This document shows, in pieces, positions 12,026-25,500 of a stretch of 64,000 nucleotides of DNA (position 1 is the first letter of the stretch; every line of letters starts with the position of its first letter). The notes beneath the pieces were generated by a model that saw only the letters and a program-made list of their open reading frames with translations, was not told the origin of the DNA and made no database searches. The stretch lies in contig NC_135259.1 in assembly GCF_964204865.1 (NCBI RefSeq), positions 15,014,974 through 15,078,973 of the forward strand. The letters are read 5' to 3'. The position numbers were made by a program, and so were the translations under genes. The DNA is from Styela clava. Its lineage: Eukaryota; Chordata; Ascidiacea; Stolidobranchia; Styelidae.

Positions 12026-15000
12026 AATAGTGAATTTTGTACCAAAGAAAATAAGCAATAGATATGGCATTATAATGCACTTCAACACTGCAATTGATCA
12101 TTGACTCTTAGTTGAGATAAAAATTTAACTCAGACCCAGCTCCAAATTCTTGAGGAAATAAAATTTTGGTGATAAAAACTTTGGCATATGTAAGCCTTCT
12201 TCAATAGACTGTCAAGAAAGCTTATTTTTTTGAATTCTTTTAGAAAATTTCACTACGAATATCACCAATAAACGTCTGAAATTTTGGCTCGGGAGAATTG
12301 AAAATTTTGTCTTATACTCCCAATACCGGAGAATTTAAAAATATGACTCTGATTCCAACGACAACATTCCAAACTTTGGACTCAACAGCTCTGCTAATAT
12401 GATATCAACAAATTTTAATCTACATGTTTTAGTATAGAATTCTATTCTTATTTTCTTTCGCCAACATATAACCAAGATTAGGAAAAGGGTTTTGTTTATT
12501 TTCATTTCTTCAAATTCACAATTCTAATGTACTATTTTGTGTTTCATTGTGTTATCGTTTAATTGTTTCCACCCATGCTGTCAGGACTCAGGAACACACT
12601 ATTTTTATATTATGAATTAAAATGGCGAATGAAGATATGTTTTTAATTCTCAGTTAACTTGATTTTTCCATAATCGGAAACAAATTTGACTAATATACAT
12701 TTGCACTTCATTTATTAGAATGTTAACGATAATAACACATCTAACTCCTAATAAAGTTCATTTCAGCATGGTCTATTTTCTCTTAAACTATACAATTTAT
12801 AACTGAAATGCTTAGTTCGAGCCTATTATGTAGATTAATCGTGATTTGCCTTCTTACTATATTTGTTTTCTACTTCAAATTTACCACTTCATTCATTTCT
12901 AATGTTACTCTTACAGTTTTATTAATTAATCGTACTTGTCATTGTAGCAAATTTATATTTTTTTATCTTGTACTATGTCACAGATGCAGTTTTTGAATTT
13001 CATATTTTATTAGTTTATCAAGCAATGGATAAATCATAAGCAGTGTTCTTAATAAAAAAAGGCAGAATAAATAAGATACAAATTACTCATCATACATCAA
13101 TGCTTTTTAATATAAGTATGTCTTGTTGCAACCATCTGTTATATTTCAGAATAATTTTGGAATTTGTAACTTGTCTATAAGTTTGAAAATTTCCAATCAA
13201 CTTCATCAGGTCCTAGGTAAAGGTTTCGTAGTTCAAGCTGAGTCCTTCATACCAGTAAGTTTGTGGTGTCTACTAATGTGGATTAATATTTTACCATCTC
13301 ACTCAAAAACACTCTTAGTGCTTGTTTGCTGAACTTTTAGGACACATTTATAACTCGGTATTAAATAAGTATGGAAGTATCCATGGGAAAGAAATGTTAA
13401 TATTTAACAATATAACCGTTACTGGCTTTACTAATAGAGATGATAAGCTTTTGTTTCTATGACGTTTTTGTCGACCGACCGTATTCGAGCTATCATGATA
13501 ATATTTGGGAATTAAGTCTACCGTATATATCACCTTTATGTATTAAATGCTACAATTAGGCAAAATTGATAAACAAAACCCAGCTCCAGTAATTTTAGTC
13601 AATGCATTGTGGTCATTGTACTGTATTTTAAACCATTTTTGGCAGTTTGTTTATTATTACGCATTATACTAAATGAACTAGTTAATTAATGTTTTCTAAA
13701 AATTAGTTGGCTATATAGTTTATTAAATTGAGAAAAAAATTGAATTAAATTCAGGCATTGGATATATGCTTTTGAAAGTTGTCCGCTAATGCATTTTTTC
13801 TGTATTTGCCCTTTGAAGTGCAACTGTATTTTGCTTTAGATGCTGAGGGCTCTTTGTCCTTATTGCTTTACAAGCAGTAGGTTGAACAATGGTCTTTATC
13901 TACTTAAAATTCTTATGAACTTTGATACTTCCTGTATGAGTCAGATCCTCCAGTTGACGCCCAATTCAAAAACATGTTTTATTGTACCATTCAATTATGC
14001 CCCGTTAATGTATTGCAACATTGAGGCTCACTCTTTCTAAAGGATGGTTTATAAAGGAGTGGCGTTGAATAGTAATTGTCAATCGATGCCTTATTGCTAT
14101 GCTTTTAAATTGGAACCTCGCCCTATCTATTATTCGTTTCATTTCATCCATGACATACTTTTGTTTGTATTACTGTCCTAGTCAATTTGTATCAACACTC
14201 CTCAATAATCTTGACGATTGATGTCCTATGCGGTATTCATGTCTTTTAATTTGTTGAAATTTTTTTTTAAATTGTTCGATTGAATTATATTAGACTTAAA
14301 AGTATTTTGTCATTTTGGGCATGTGATAACCATAGTTGATATTGAATAAGATTCGGGCACATTTTTGTTCTAAACATGGCCTCGATTACATTTGAAATAA
14401 ACCATCAAAAAATTTCATTCTGAATATATTAGGTGTAAAGAATTGTTCAGTTCTGGACATCCCTCCTTCCTGTCTTTCATGTATTGTTGCTGCAATTGTC
14501 CCACATACGGTAATTCTGCAGCAGTAAGATTGGAGAAAGAAGAGATCAATTTATATCCAGGTTTTGCACAATTATAGTGCTATGTAATCCAGATTATGTG
14601 ACTTTAATGACAAAGACTAGCAACTTTATATCATCAAGAGATGACTTATGTGTGGTCTAATTTGATAAAACCGCACTGGTATTTTTGCTTATTTATTTAA
14701 AATATTTGCACTGAAAGATATTATGTTATTATTTCATAAATTATGCATCAAGTATAAATTATATATATTCAGCGCAGGAGCAGTTAATTATATTTTAATA
14801 ATTTAGATGTTTATACACAAAGCAAAAATGTATTTTTCACAATTGTGAGCAAACTATACAGTAAAAACATTCAACTATCTTTTGTTTGTATTGCATGCCA
14901 TGGAAAAGATACATCAAGGATTTGGCGCTGCCAGAACTTCAGTCTTCCACTGAAAGATATTTTTTCATCATACACACGTGGACTTCATTGCGAGACTATG

Positions 15001-15082
15001 TCTCAATGAAATTCAGGAAGAATTGCGGTCGTCTTGTATAAGCTAATGTACCGCATTTCAAATTGCAGCGTTAAAGTGTCGT
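12026..15082. other. 3' flank of RELCH-like gene, no supported gene
   Basis: AT-rich sequence with candidate polyadenylation signals near 12017-12025, 12155 and 12752. The segment 12120-12370 contains degenerate ACTCnGACTC/CCAACTC words similar to those at 26525-26835, probably an old dispersed repeat. Short frames at 12808, 13123 and 13840 lack domain signal or convincing splice context. Confidence 0.5.
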
Positions 15083-15278
15083 GGTGTTGGCGGTGTGGAG
15101 CATTCTGCTAAGCGTTAGTTCGCCACCGCGCCTCTGATTAGCCTACCCTGCATGGGTTAGAATCCCGCGGAGAGAATTATGTGCGAGATGATTGCTGGAA
15201 TACTCGCCGCCGTAGGGTGATTCACGTAACCTCTAGTCGGTTACGGATTCCTCAACCATCAAGGCCATGAATCTCGAG
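15083..15278 (+). mobile_element. tRNA-derived SINE copy 2, degraded and truncated
   Basis: It shares GGCGGTGTGG, CTAAGCGTTAG, CGCCACCGCGCCTCTGATTA and TCGGTTACGGATTCCTC with copy 1. The B box is damaged (GGTTAGAATCC). The body stops abruptly at ATCTCGAG, where a hAT terminus begins. Confidence 0.8.
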
Positions 15279-16500
15279 CAGTGGTTCTTAAACTTTTTGA
15301 GCCACGCCCCTCTTTGAAAAAATTGGTCTTATAGCGTCATTGCTCAGATTATTTAGGCATAAAACGCATCGGAGTACAACAGCGCCATTCACTGTCGTAT
15401 GTATAAAGCCATACTCAAATACTGGTCATCATACATTTTCCTTTTCCGCTCAGTTTGCAATCCCTGGTAAAGTCAAACTAAGTTTTAGGTTAAACTAACA
15501 CGCAATAAACGTATGCTTTTTGCGATTTAATGTATTTTCTGCCTAAACATTTACATAAGACACGTAAAATTTTAATCAATTGTTTACTTCATCACTATTG
15601 AGTAATACAAAAATTATTTACTGTGTGTTAAATGTACACAATAATTACAGACATCTTAGCTTGCCTAACGTCTCCAAACTTCACCACCAATACCTCAGGA
15701 CAACAACCTGGTTCGAAAATACAGTTCACAAAATGGAGACGTGCAAATGAATTTATATATATACATTTTAGCATAAAGAAAAGCAGTTCATTTTTTATTA
15801 GTTAATATGCATGTGGACGTTGACCGCCGAAAAATGAAGCCGCTAATGACGTTTGCGAATGCATTTTTGTTTAAATCTCGATTGTTTTCGTCAGCGTGAC
15901 GTGTTATTCAAGCCGTAAAAATCTTAAATTTCGGTATTTATTCTCCCTAAATCAGAAATTTCTCTCGACATATGATGTTTTGTGCCGCGAAGATGATGAT
16001 AATTTTTTTTCTCGCATGGAACCATTACACCTGTGAGGAAAACGAATTAGTTTTTATTATCATCAGCGACGGATATGCTAAAGATAGAGTAAAGAAGTTA
16101 ATTCGCAACCAAAAATTTCCTAATTGAAAAAGCGGTAATATAAAATACTAAAAGGGAAAACACCATGAGTTTAGTTTTGGGGTTGGCCGCGACAGATTAA
16201 AAACACTTTCTTCTTATTGCAAATTTCGTAAATTCATTGTGCCTGTGGCACACCTGTAGTGTTCTAAAGCTACCGACTTGAAAGTGGTGCTTTTAATTTA
16301 TCGACGCAATCGCAGATTTGATTTATCACAATTAAATGAATAAAGAAACCATTTTGAATATGTTTATCGGTAATGGATTGAATATTTTATTCCACAGAAA
16401 AACCATTACATATATATCTGTTGAAAAAATCGGCTCTTTTAACGAGTTGTGTAATCTCTCTAACGACCATAACGAATTCGCATGAGCGCAATATATATAT
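15279..16500. mobile_element. hAT element 4, related to element 3
   Basis: The left terminus is CAGTGGTTCTTAAAC at 15279. Internal segment 15860-16070 resembles the reverse complement of 5480-5690 in element 3 (shared TATTTATTCTCCCTAAATC). No right terminus or matching target duplication was found, so the right limit is a guess from similarity fading out. Confidence 0.65.
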
Positions 16501-16730
16501 ATATATATCAAAACTAACTATAATCGGGCAGTTGATCACACATCATGTCCACGGCTACATGTAAATTTCCAATCCCATCTTGTGATCTCTCGGAAAATAT
16601 GAGTCGAAAGTTATAGGTGATTTGAATACAAAATATACTTAGTGCCCAATTCTATTACGACATTTCTGCTTGAGGACACGGTTTTCTAAATCGTTGTTGT
16701 TGGTGGCAACATTGGCAGGAAAGTTTAGAG

Positions 16731-17212
16731 CAGTGGTTCTCAAACTCCCATGAGCGCGACCCAAATCTAAGTTTTATGAATACTCGCGACCCAATCCTTG
16801 CCATGCTGCAAGTCAATTTTTAACAAATGGGATTTGTCTTTGGGAAATGAAACAGCTTAGGCGAATAATCAACTAATACACATTTTTGTATTTAGATACA
16901 CAATCTATTATTTGAAAGCCATGACTAAATCCCACAAATGAAAAAACAATTTTGGAAAACTATTATTCGAGGAAAGGAATTAGCCTTACAACAGGAAAGA
17001 TGTTTGGCAGATGGATGACTGTAACCTATATATATATATATAAATACCAGTTTATAAACTAGTATATGAAGCAGCAACCCCGAATACAAAAGAATTTTGG
17101 TTAACATACTTGTAAATTGAAAAATTTGGACCAGCTGAATGATTCGGCTCCCTCCTCCCAAATCCCATGTTTGGGTCGCGACCCATATATATATATACTT
17201 TAAGAAACACTG
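16731..17212. mobile_element. hAT MITE 5
   Basis: The ends are CAGTGGTTCTCAAACTC at 16731 and TTTAAGAAACACTG ending at 17212. Both carry a subterminal GCGCGACCC/GGGTCGCGACCC block. The target duplications GTTTAGAG (16723-16730) and GTTCAGAG (17213-17220) match at seven of eight bases. There is no coding capacity, and an internal (TA)n stretch lies near the right end. Confidence 0.85.
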
Positions 17213-17486
17213 GTTCAGAGTAACCAACGGCTTTTTAAAAGCAAATGGTTGGGGTTCATCCTCAATCGAAATAACTGCATTCACGCTTGCGCCATCATCA
17301 ACGGTGAGCGAAGGTGTGAGTGTGTTGCTTGGGTAACCGCCAAAATTCAGGCATTCAAATAAAGCTTCGATTCACACGTATTGATTCTTGATGACTAAAG
17401 TTGTTAAGAATGTGTCAGATGCGACGAAGGACTGAATCCACATTGTCAACGTCTTCAATTAAAGGAAAATACCTGGAATTGAGAAA

Positions 17487-17843
17487 CTATTCAGCCAAGA
17501 AATGTTTATGAAGCAGTATAGCGCCAATATTATTCGCTGCGATTGAAATGTAAGAAATGAGGTTGCCTAATGCGCTGTTTAAAAAACGGGTTGGCCATTC
17601 ACCTTCTCCTATGTGTTCCACTGTAACCCCTGTTGTCATGAGACCACCGACCGCCATGGCAGTTGAAATGCTGTATTGTGCAAAGCTCCATAGCACATTG
17701 GATAATGATGAATTATTCCAAATTGTTGGATAATCTCGTGATGATACGTGTATATCTTACATGACAATATCGTTGTCGGATACGGAAAGCATATGCACAA
17801 GAACATGCAACCCTGAAACACCATTATGGTGCGACATGCGCCG
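17487..17843 (-). CDS. Possible 3' exons of unknown membrane protein
   Basis: Two minus-strand exons can be joined in frame. The first spans 17843-17761 (acceptor CCCACAG before it, donor GTAAGAT after it). The second spans 17670-17487 (acceptor AATACAG, ending in a TAG stop). The joined product is hydrophobic and glycine-rich, with segments such as STAMAVGGLMTTGVT and LISYISIAANNIGAIL that could be membrane helices. I do not recognise the family. Upstream exons would lie under or beyond the hAT element at 17891-20217. Alternatively this is a chance open stretch; phase agreement and a stop directly after the second segment are the only support. Confidence 0.35.
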
Positions 17844-18011
17844 CTGTGGGTAGTTATATACATATAAACAGGATAGTAGTATGTTATTTGCAGTGGTGGG
17901 ATTCAGCCGGTTCGCAACGGTTCTATAGAACCGTCTCACGGAATTTTATGAGATCAGCGAACCGGTTGGCATTACTGGTTACTGTCAATCTTCTGTTTGT
18001 AACAGATTATA

Positions 18012-20150
18012 GGCTTGCACGTAATTTACGGAATTACGTAATTATTTGGAGTTACGGAAGGGAAGTTACGAATTACGTAAAGTCGTAATAATTGCATTGA
18101 AACGAGCTTTCTTCAATGCAGTCAATTTCGTCGATTGCGAAAAATGAAAGCTCAACAAGTAGAAGAAGTTAGGGTTTCGATATTCGCAGCCGTTTTTCTC
18201 GCTTTTCTCTCTCTTGTTACGTTGGTGAGGGAAGGCATGACGCGTTGCCATTTACTAACCTATTATGAACTTATCTGGCATGGCCAATGTTAATTATTAA
18301 CGTAGTTAAGAGGGAAGAACTGAGTATGGCCGTTTGACGCCAACACACCTGGTTTCAACTTCTCCCGCAACTTAACCGTAGATAAGGGATAGCATTGCGT
18401 TGAGACCGATTGACGCCAACACACCTGGTTACAACTTCTCTCGCATCTTATCTAGCATGGCCATGGCCAATGTACACAATAACCGTAGATAGGGGGAAGA
18501 ATTGTGTTAAGACCGATGGACGCTAACAGCCCGGTTTCAACTTCTTCGGGCGAAATGACTAATGAACGCAGGAGATCAATCTATCAAACATGATCTATCA
18601 AACATTTGTATCCATTTTACTTTTATTTATTATTTACTTGTTCCAGTTTTCCGTTACTTATGGTATATATGTTCCGTTTCTATTTTATTCTAATTTATAG
18701 TCACGCGTTTAAATAGCGGGAATTCCCCACCAAGTGTGGATTAGCAATGCTTAACCATTCTTTATTGTTAATATCAACACTTGATATATGAACATGGAAT
18801 ATCATACTGTTTTTAGCTGTTTTGTTTCAGACTTGGGGAATAAACAGGAAAATATCCATAACCTTTCAACACGACGATCTTGTGAAATTTAACGAAGAGC
18901 TTTCGCGACGAATTGGAACCAAATAAGCGAAAAGAGCGATTGATCACTCGCGCCAATACCTCGCCGTGATAATTAATGTCGCGTTTATCAAATAGAAATA
19001 TGACGACAAAAGAGAGATTGCGTAATGAACCAGCGCAACTTCGTCTTCTCGGCATCGGTAAAGCGATTGAGACGGCAGAGAAACAGCAAAACGACGGATT
19101 CCTCGCGGACCGCTAAAAATTTAACTGCTATCATATATAATCAAATATGAGCCAGTGTGTATATTCTGTGCGAGATCCATTTTCTATTACAAAATCTTGA
19201 TGTTCTGTTAACGGTTTTATCGTTATATATCAGTCCGGACTTGGCCTTGCTCATGATGTTTTTCACAATTCCTCGCAATATTTCGGCCATATATGATTAA
19301 CTGTCTTACCAAATGCGGCAACTTATTTTGATTTATCGTCGACTTGAATACCACCGACACTCGACCAAACTGATAGGATCGCCGACTTGAGTTAGCAAAT
19401 AAATGTCGTGAGTGTAAAATAAATGTCACAAAATGCATTGCTTTGCGATATAACTTTGTATAAGTTCGGTATTTAAATTATACGCAAATAAATAATATTT
19501 GATTTAAATTTATCGCAAATAATGTTATAAACATTCAGCCCGCGAAATGATTAAATGTAAAATGAAGCATGGTAATCGGAATATCGTCAATAAGTCGACA
19601 TCAATAATTATTATTATAAAATGCTAACAAGGCAGTAATGTCGGATAATGCAGAAAACGCTGCAAAAACAAGTCTTCGTCGCGAGGAAATCGCAAGGTTA
19701 ATCAAACGAGAGAATAAGCTCGTCGTTGGTTAATAAATTAGAAACCCGTAATTTTTATTCAGTACGAGAGTCGATTTAAAAAAACTATCGTTTCCATAAA
19801 TATCCGTATACCAGTGTCGGTAATGATAAAATTGATCGCATAAAAATGGGAAAGTTAATTTGTGAAGGTGATAAAGGAAAACCAAAGCTAACACAAAAGA
19901 TAAAAATCAGAATAAAATTAGTTTGAATTCACTCCTTGATATTTGTCTTTAACATCTGCCGCCGGCGTGTAGTACTGCCAAGAATATGAAAACCCAACTT
20001 CAATGGCCCATTCGGAAAAGAAGTGGATTCAATTGGTTGTTATGATAGGTTTAATTGCGTGGAAAAATATCGCAATTACGGGGTCATTACGTAATTGATT
20101 TTGCCGTAATTACGGAATTGATTTTTGTCAATTACGTGCAAGCCTATTAC
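18012..20150. mobile_element. Inner terminal-inverted-repeat element in hAT 6
   Basis: TAGGCTTGCACGTAATT near 18010-18026 is mirrored by AATTACGTGCAAGCCTA near 20131-20147. Multiple GGAATTACG/CGTAATTCC words lie just inside both ends. The target duplication is unclear, so exact ends are uncertain. The interior frames show no transposase I can name. Confidence 0.7.
18330..18545 (+). repeat. Short tandem array, three units
   Basis: The phrase GACGCCAACACACCTGGTT, or a close variant, followed by ACAACTTCTC recurs near 18337, 18411 and 18519. CCGTAGATA-GGG lies between units. Units are about 75-110 bp long and diverged. The array lies inside the nested element. Confidence 0.65.
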
Positions 20151-20856
20151 AGAACCGGATGAAAAATATGACTTTTGTGAAGGAACCGGCTGACAAAAAA
20201 TTTGAATCCCACCACTGGGTATTTGTACAGGTGGACCGGGGTTGTTGGATTAGTATGAGCGAGCAAATGTGTAGAGGTAAGCCGTAAAGTGTTTGTTATA
20301 GTTTCATATGGTGTTAAAACATGATCAGTCGCATGTACTAATGCTCTTCGATTATGTAGAATATTTATATATATACACACGGAATCGCAACTTTTCAAGT
20401 TTTATAAAATGCTTTTATGACTTTAAGAAGGCCAAGGTGGATGAAGATTAATCAGATGTATATATATAGAATGTGTAAAAATCATTTCATCAAAACTTAC
20501 GATGTTACATTCGGTTTGAAGGTAATTTCTCTTGTCAAATCGCTGACATGGAAAACTATATTAAAATTATTTTTTTATCCCAAAATGTGGAAAACCACAT
20601 CTGGGAGGACATTGCGTTCCCGAGCGAAAAATACCAACAATTCATTTTTATAATATAAATTTTATTACACGAAAATAGGACAAACATAATTATGTCTGTA
20701 TTATTTCTCGTCATACTATCCCACTGAATGAAGTTCGATGCAAATTAATTCCCTGTACTACCAAAGAGCACGTGGATAAAAAAATGAGCTATTTTTGTTG
20801 CCGGTCATTATATATTACGAAAGAGTTATTGACAGGTTGAACAGTAAGCCTATAAT

Positions 20857-20862
20857 TTTATT
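20857..20862 (-). terminator. Candidate polyadenylation signal of gene A
   Basis: TTTATT on the plus strand reads AATAAA on the minus strand, about 190 nt after the gene A stop codon (21048). Confidence 0.4.
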
Positions 20863-21047
20863 TTTTTTAATTCATGATGGTGCACGTATAAAATTGCAAG
20901 TGTGAAACAATTATGATATTCTACAATTACATGCATACTAACAATATAGGCCGTACAAAGTAATATGTGCTTTTCTATACAACGACACCCTGATCTTCTT
21001 TTTGGAATAGATTTTCGCCGGTTGTTTGAAAAATACCTCCTCTGTAG

Positions 21048-22528
21048 TCAGCACTCTGTTGGCATGCTTTGAGGATCACAGGGTTCTGGATATACCTCCC
21101 TCTTCACCAATTGTCTGATTAATTCTGCTGCAGCGTGTTCAGCACTCCCTGCTGGCGAATCATAACCACTTCCTCTGCTACAACTGCCTGACTGGCGTGC
21201 TGTTGGGTCTTGACATATTCCGTGGAATTTGAACCATTTGTATACTCTGGCGGTACAGATGGAGATATGGCCGCCATAATTTACCTAAAATTGGAAACGG
21301 ACATTATAGTCATTTGTCAAGACAGCTTGCTTTTTAAAATTATTTCTCTTTCTTGAAATATTGTGATCGTTTCACAGAAAGAATTGTCGGAAGTGGTACT
21401 ACATTTCATATAAAGTAATAGAGAGAGAGAGTGAGAGATTAAACTAGTTTGGTATAGACAGGAGGGAGTGATACGACCAGACGGTCATCAAAGTCAACTC
21501 CCCCCCTTTACACTATTACGTTTAAGATTCACAATCCCAGATGCTAGATATGACTGAATACAACCGTCTGGCGTCTTTCATAAATAATGACAAAATTGAA
21601 ATAATGACATCATCGAATATTTCATCATAATGACTTACTGATAGTTCTTCGTAGGGTTTCATGAATTGCAGGGTATCAGCAACGTTCTTCCAAGATATAG
21701 AATATTCGCATTGATCTCCGACATAGCAGTGTGGACAGTTGCATGAAGGCTCAGGATTAGACCAACGTCCATTTTGTAGGCATGTCAAAGTATTGTTGCC
21801 CTTTTAAAAATATAAGAAAGCATCTATTCATGGAAATTCGTTGATAAGCAACAGTATCTGAGAGTATTTTTATATAATTGCTGGCCATCAAAAAAGCTAT
21901 TTCAGAACTGTTTTCCTAGTTTCCTCATTTTTGTACCTGGATATGATGGTTGTCCAGACATTTCACAGTGCATGTCGAATTCACGAAAAATTGATTAGTG
22001 CAGTTCAATTGCCCATGAGATATCGGATTGAGTGGGTCACATGCTGTATTTGAAAAAAGAAAACATATAGCATACGTCAATTCATTGCAACTTATATTGC
22101 GTACATGTATGTTTTCAATGATAATATGGATGCTCTACTCAGTAAAGGACATATTGAGCTTATATAAACAAAGTTTGTTGATTTTTTAGGAAGCTGCACG
22201 AGACATGTACATGGAAGCCAGGCTATGACTATAGAAACCGCCCAATCAATCCAGCTGAGCAGAGCAAAGTTGACGCCGACATTATAGTACATAAACTCTC
22301 TTGTTTGGGTAATATCATATTTAGACAGGACATCGTGGATATACGAACCTTTCTCACACACGGGTTTTCTATCGTTCCATTTTCCACCAATACAGACAAT
22401 CGTTTGTTTTCCGAAGATTCCGTAACCTTCATCACACACAAAATTGCATTTTTTATTGTATTTGTCTGATTCATTTGAACACGTCACATTCCCGTGCAAT
22501 GGAGCGCTCATGTTACCGCAGTGTGGCG
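21048..22528 (-). other. Gene A ectodomain exons 11-14
   Basis: Exon 11 is a complete Sushi/CCP module with four cysteines and a GKWNDRKPVC ending. Exons 12 and 13 form a second Sushi split by an intron. That is followed by a compact CNCPHCYVGDQCEYS EGF-like knot. Exon 14 encodes a tail with VYKWFKFHG, an AEHAAAELIRQLV helix and YPEPCDPQ near the end. I do not recognise the tail as a known domain. Confidence 0.85.
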
Positions 22529-25500
22529 CTGAAAATAAAAGTGGCGACATAAATGAAAGGGATATGCCTCATGTTCTAAATCTCGTTTAAAGTTTTGGAG
22601 ACTTTCCAGAATTTCGTTCGTCTGTGTTTGTCTTCTGTATTGAAATTTTCTGGACCATAAATTTTGTACCATTAACCAATTGTTAATCATGTACCCTTTG
22701 TACCAGCGTAGTCCAAGGTTGTGAGATAGGACTGAAGGCCGCAAACAATTTTAAGAAGGCCTTGCGGGTTGCAGTCGGAAAAACCCAAAAATGATCAAAA
22801 TACTGTGAGTTCAGATGCTTTAATTATGAAAGAATGATAGTTTACTGTTTTTGTTATGTTGCATCGGTGGCGTTTTTTACTTTAAGGGAGATATATAAAG
22901 CACACAGAAAATAACAAAACTATTGTTTCTTGATTGTAGCTACTGCTTCAGTTCTACGTTTCTTCACTGCTGTCACATGGGCCACGTTTGTAAATAGAGG
23001 TGTGTTTTACTAAATAAAGGCACAAAACGCATTCAGCCCGCGTGCCAACATTTTCAGAAAGGAAATAAAAATAATTTGCTTCACGTACCGTTCATTACTT
23101 TTATTCTCCAGATAATAATTCCAACAGATGCAATCGCACTGAATGACAGAAATAAGGCCAAAACAAGAAGAACTTTCTTTATGGACATAAACTTCTTTTC
23201 CACAACTGTAAAAAAATATTATTTTGTGAATAAGTATAAGTTAAAAATACTTGATGAATATGAAAGATATTATATATACATATCATATTTAAGTATGATT
23301 TGATAAACTCATCCTGATCTTCTGGGATTGATTTCGATGACTGTTCTGTAGATTCATTCCTTCTTTCAGTACTTTGGCTAATAGTCCGGCAGATAAGGGG
23401 CCTTTTTGGGCTCAACCTTGTTTTCAGACATGAAGTTTTTTTTATTTGTGATTGTTCATTTTGGGGTCATTGCCCATCATTTCTACATGGGTGGGGAGTT
23501 TGCAGCTTTGAGCAATTTTTTTACGGCTTGATATTTGTATTAGTGTTTTTCGTCAAATTCGTGCACCATAATGGCGCACAACCTGAGACCTAACCTGGTA
23601 CACATACTATTTTTAGGTTGTGTGTGTAAAAAAATCATAATTCAATATTGCAGTATATGCAATGTCAAATATGAACGCCCGGAAACGGACTCTTGTGGAT
23701 GGCACCACGTCTCATGGAGTAGGTTCAATCAATTACTCATTATCTCTAATCGCAAATGCCGATTTGGTGAAGACATGCGTATAGTTATATAAGACTTACC
23801 GTATCTTGGAACAGCGCTAGAAGATAGTAGCAATGGCGTTGATTCATTGACTGTTGGTTGGTCAATAGAATTCCGACTTTCATTCGAATCGACAACTGTC
23901 ATAGGTTTAGTTTCTGCACTGCAGTTGGGGGCACTTGTAGGTCTCTGTGGCAAATCACCTCCGTTTGATGGACGTCTATTTTCATTAAGGTAGCTGCTGT
24001 GAGGTTGACGTTCTTGAATGCTCAAATTTTGCGAGCTACATTGTGTGTCGTATGAAGTTCTTTCAATTAGCTTAATCAAAAATAATACTTATCAGATGGA
24101 GACGGAAATGTTCACAGAATTATAGCAAAAACAAAAAACACAAATGGGAATAGCACTCGAAAACAGAAACAAAGATCAGGAAAAAGGTAATGAGGACTTA
24201 ATTAGGATAGGAAGCCGATAAGACGGCTTAACCATATGGCGAACCACGGCCTCTCGTCCGGTTACCATTCCATGTCGGGTATGGGATTAGTTATATTGTT
24301 CGTTTTCGGAAGCCTGAACTTGATGGAGTAGGAAGTCGTAACCGACCAGCGGTACGTGAACCACCCTACGGCGACGAGGAGCCCAGACATCTTCTCGCAC
24401 GTAATTATCCCCGCATGGGATTCAAACCTGCGAACCCACGCATAGTAATCGAAGATGCGGTGGCGAGCGTATTCCTAACGCTTACCACGATGAGCCACAC
24501 CGTCGCGCCGCCGTGGTGAATAATGATGGTCACAAAGAAAGAGCCTGATAATAGTGTTATATATAAGAAAAAGTTGGGATAGAGAAGAAATGACAATAGA
24601 GATATGAACAACAATTTATCAAATATTTTTGAAAGAAAACTAGAATAGACTAGATGCGAGAGCATGAGACCAAACACGAAAAAGAAGATGTGATAGCCTA
24701 TAGCGAGAGGCGAGGAGAAAGGGCTGGATAAACTGAAAGGAAAGGTAAATACGAGGACTTTACGCACCTTGTGTCGTGCCAATGTTTGAATTCGTGATTG
24801 GCGAACTTGTCCTTTGTAATCCGGAATATCCTTTATAATAGAAAATATCTCGTCTTCGAGCTCTAAAAATATAATAACGATCCCATGTAGACTACCTCAC
24901 TGCGATTGCTTACGACCTCCTATAGTGCAAATTTACGCTACGTCAAATATCAAGCTCATGTCAAATTATTACTCACTTTTTATTTTTCTAAATGTCGAGT
25001 TGTTAATATTATACAATTGTTCAAATTTACCGTTCCAATCTCTATAAGGGTATAAATTTAAATGTAACGTTGGTTTAGTATCAGACACCGAAACCAGGTA
25101 TGTAATAAATATTGCGAAGAATGATTTTAATCAACCTTTGAAGGTGGGTCTTTCGGACGGTTCTTGTGCCCACGACGATTCCATTATATTTGTCATTCCA
25201 TCAGGAAATATTTGAGGAACAAGAGAAACCTCCGGACGAAGTTTGTTGATTATGACATGATTAGCAATCTGTTCGTTGTTCATTCCTGTCCATAATAAAT
25301 AACATGATATAATGTTGATCCAATGTTCCCCTAACCGTGTTACCCCGAAAATAAGACAGGATCTTATTTCAATTTCTTTCGAAAAATAACCCTAGGGGGG
25401 ATGTCTTTTATTTTCATTTATCAAAAACAAAATTACAAAGTAGATAACTACGAAATTTTCTAATATACAAAATATAAAAACCGATATCCATTAATTTATA

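Larger units (their letters stand above)
17891..20217. mobile_element. hAT element 6 with nested insertion
   Basis: The termini CAGTGGTGGGATTCA at 17891 and TGAATCCCACCACTG ending at 20217 are inverted repeats. The target duplications GTTATTTG (17883-17890) and GGTATTTG (20218-20225) match at seven of eight bases. The arms contain repeated GAACCGG/CCGGTTC. Most of its length is a second element (about 18012-20150). Confidence 0.88.

Noticed and set aside
12808..14040. Three short frames downstream of the RELCH-like gene
   Set aside because: AT-rich low-complexity translations with no domain or splice support.
16931..17284. 119-codon minus-strand hydrophobic frame
   Set aside because: It spans the right terminus of a MITE and a (TA)n run; the frame is accidental.
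22700..23050. Possible further hAT element in gene A intron 10
   Set aside because: GTCCAAGGTTGTGAG and GGCCGCAAAC look like a hAT start, but no matching right terminus or target duplication was found.
23179..23415. Ser/Glu-rich minus-strand frame in gene A intron 9
   Set aside because: It was considered as an extra juxtamembrane exon, but no good donor exists. Joining exon 9 directly to the membrane exon keeps phase and matches genes B and C.
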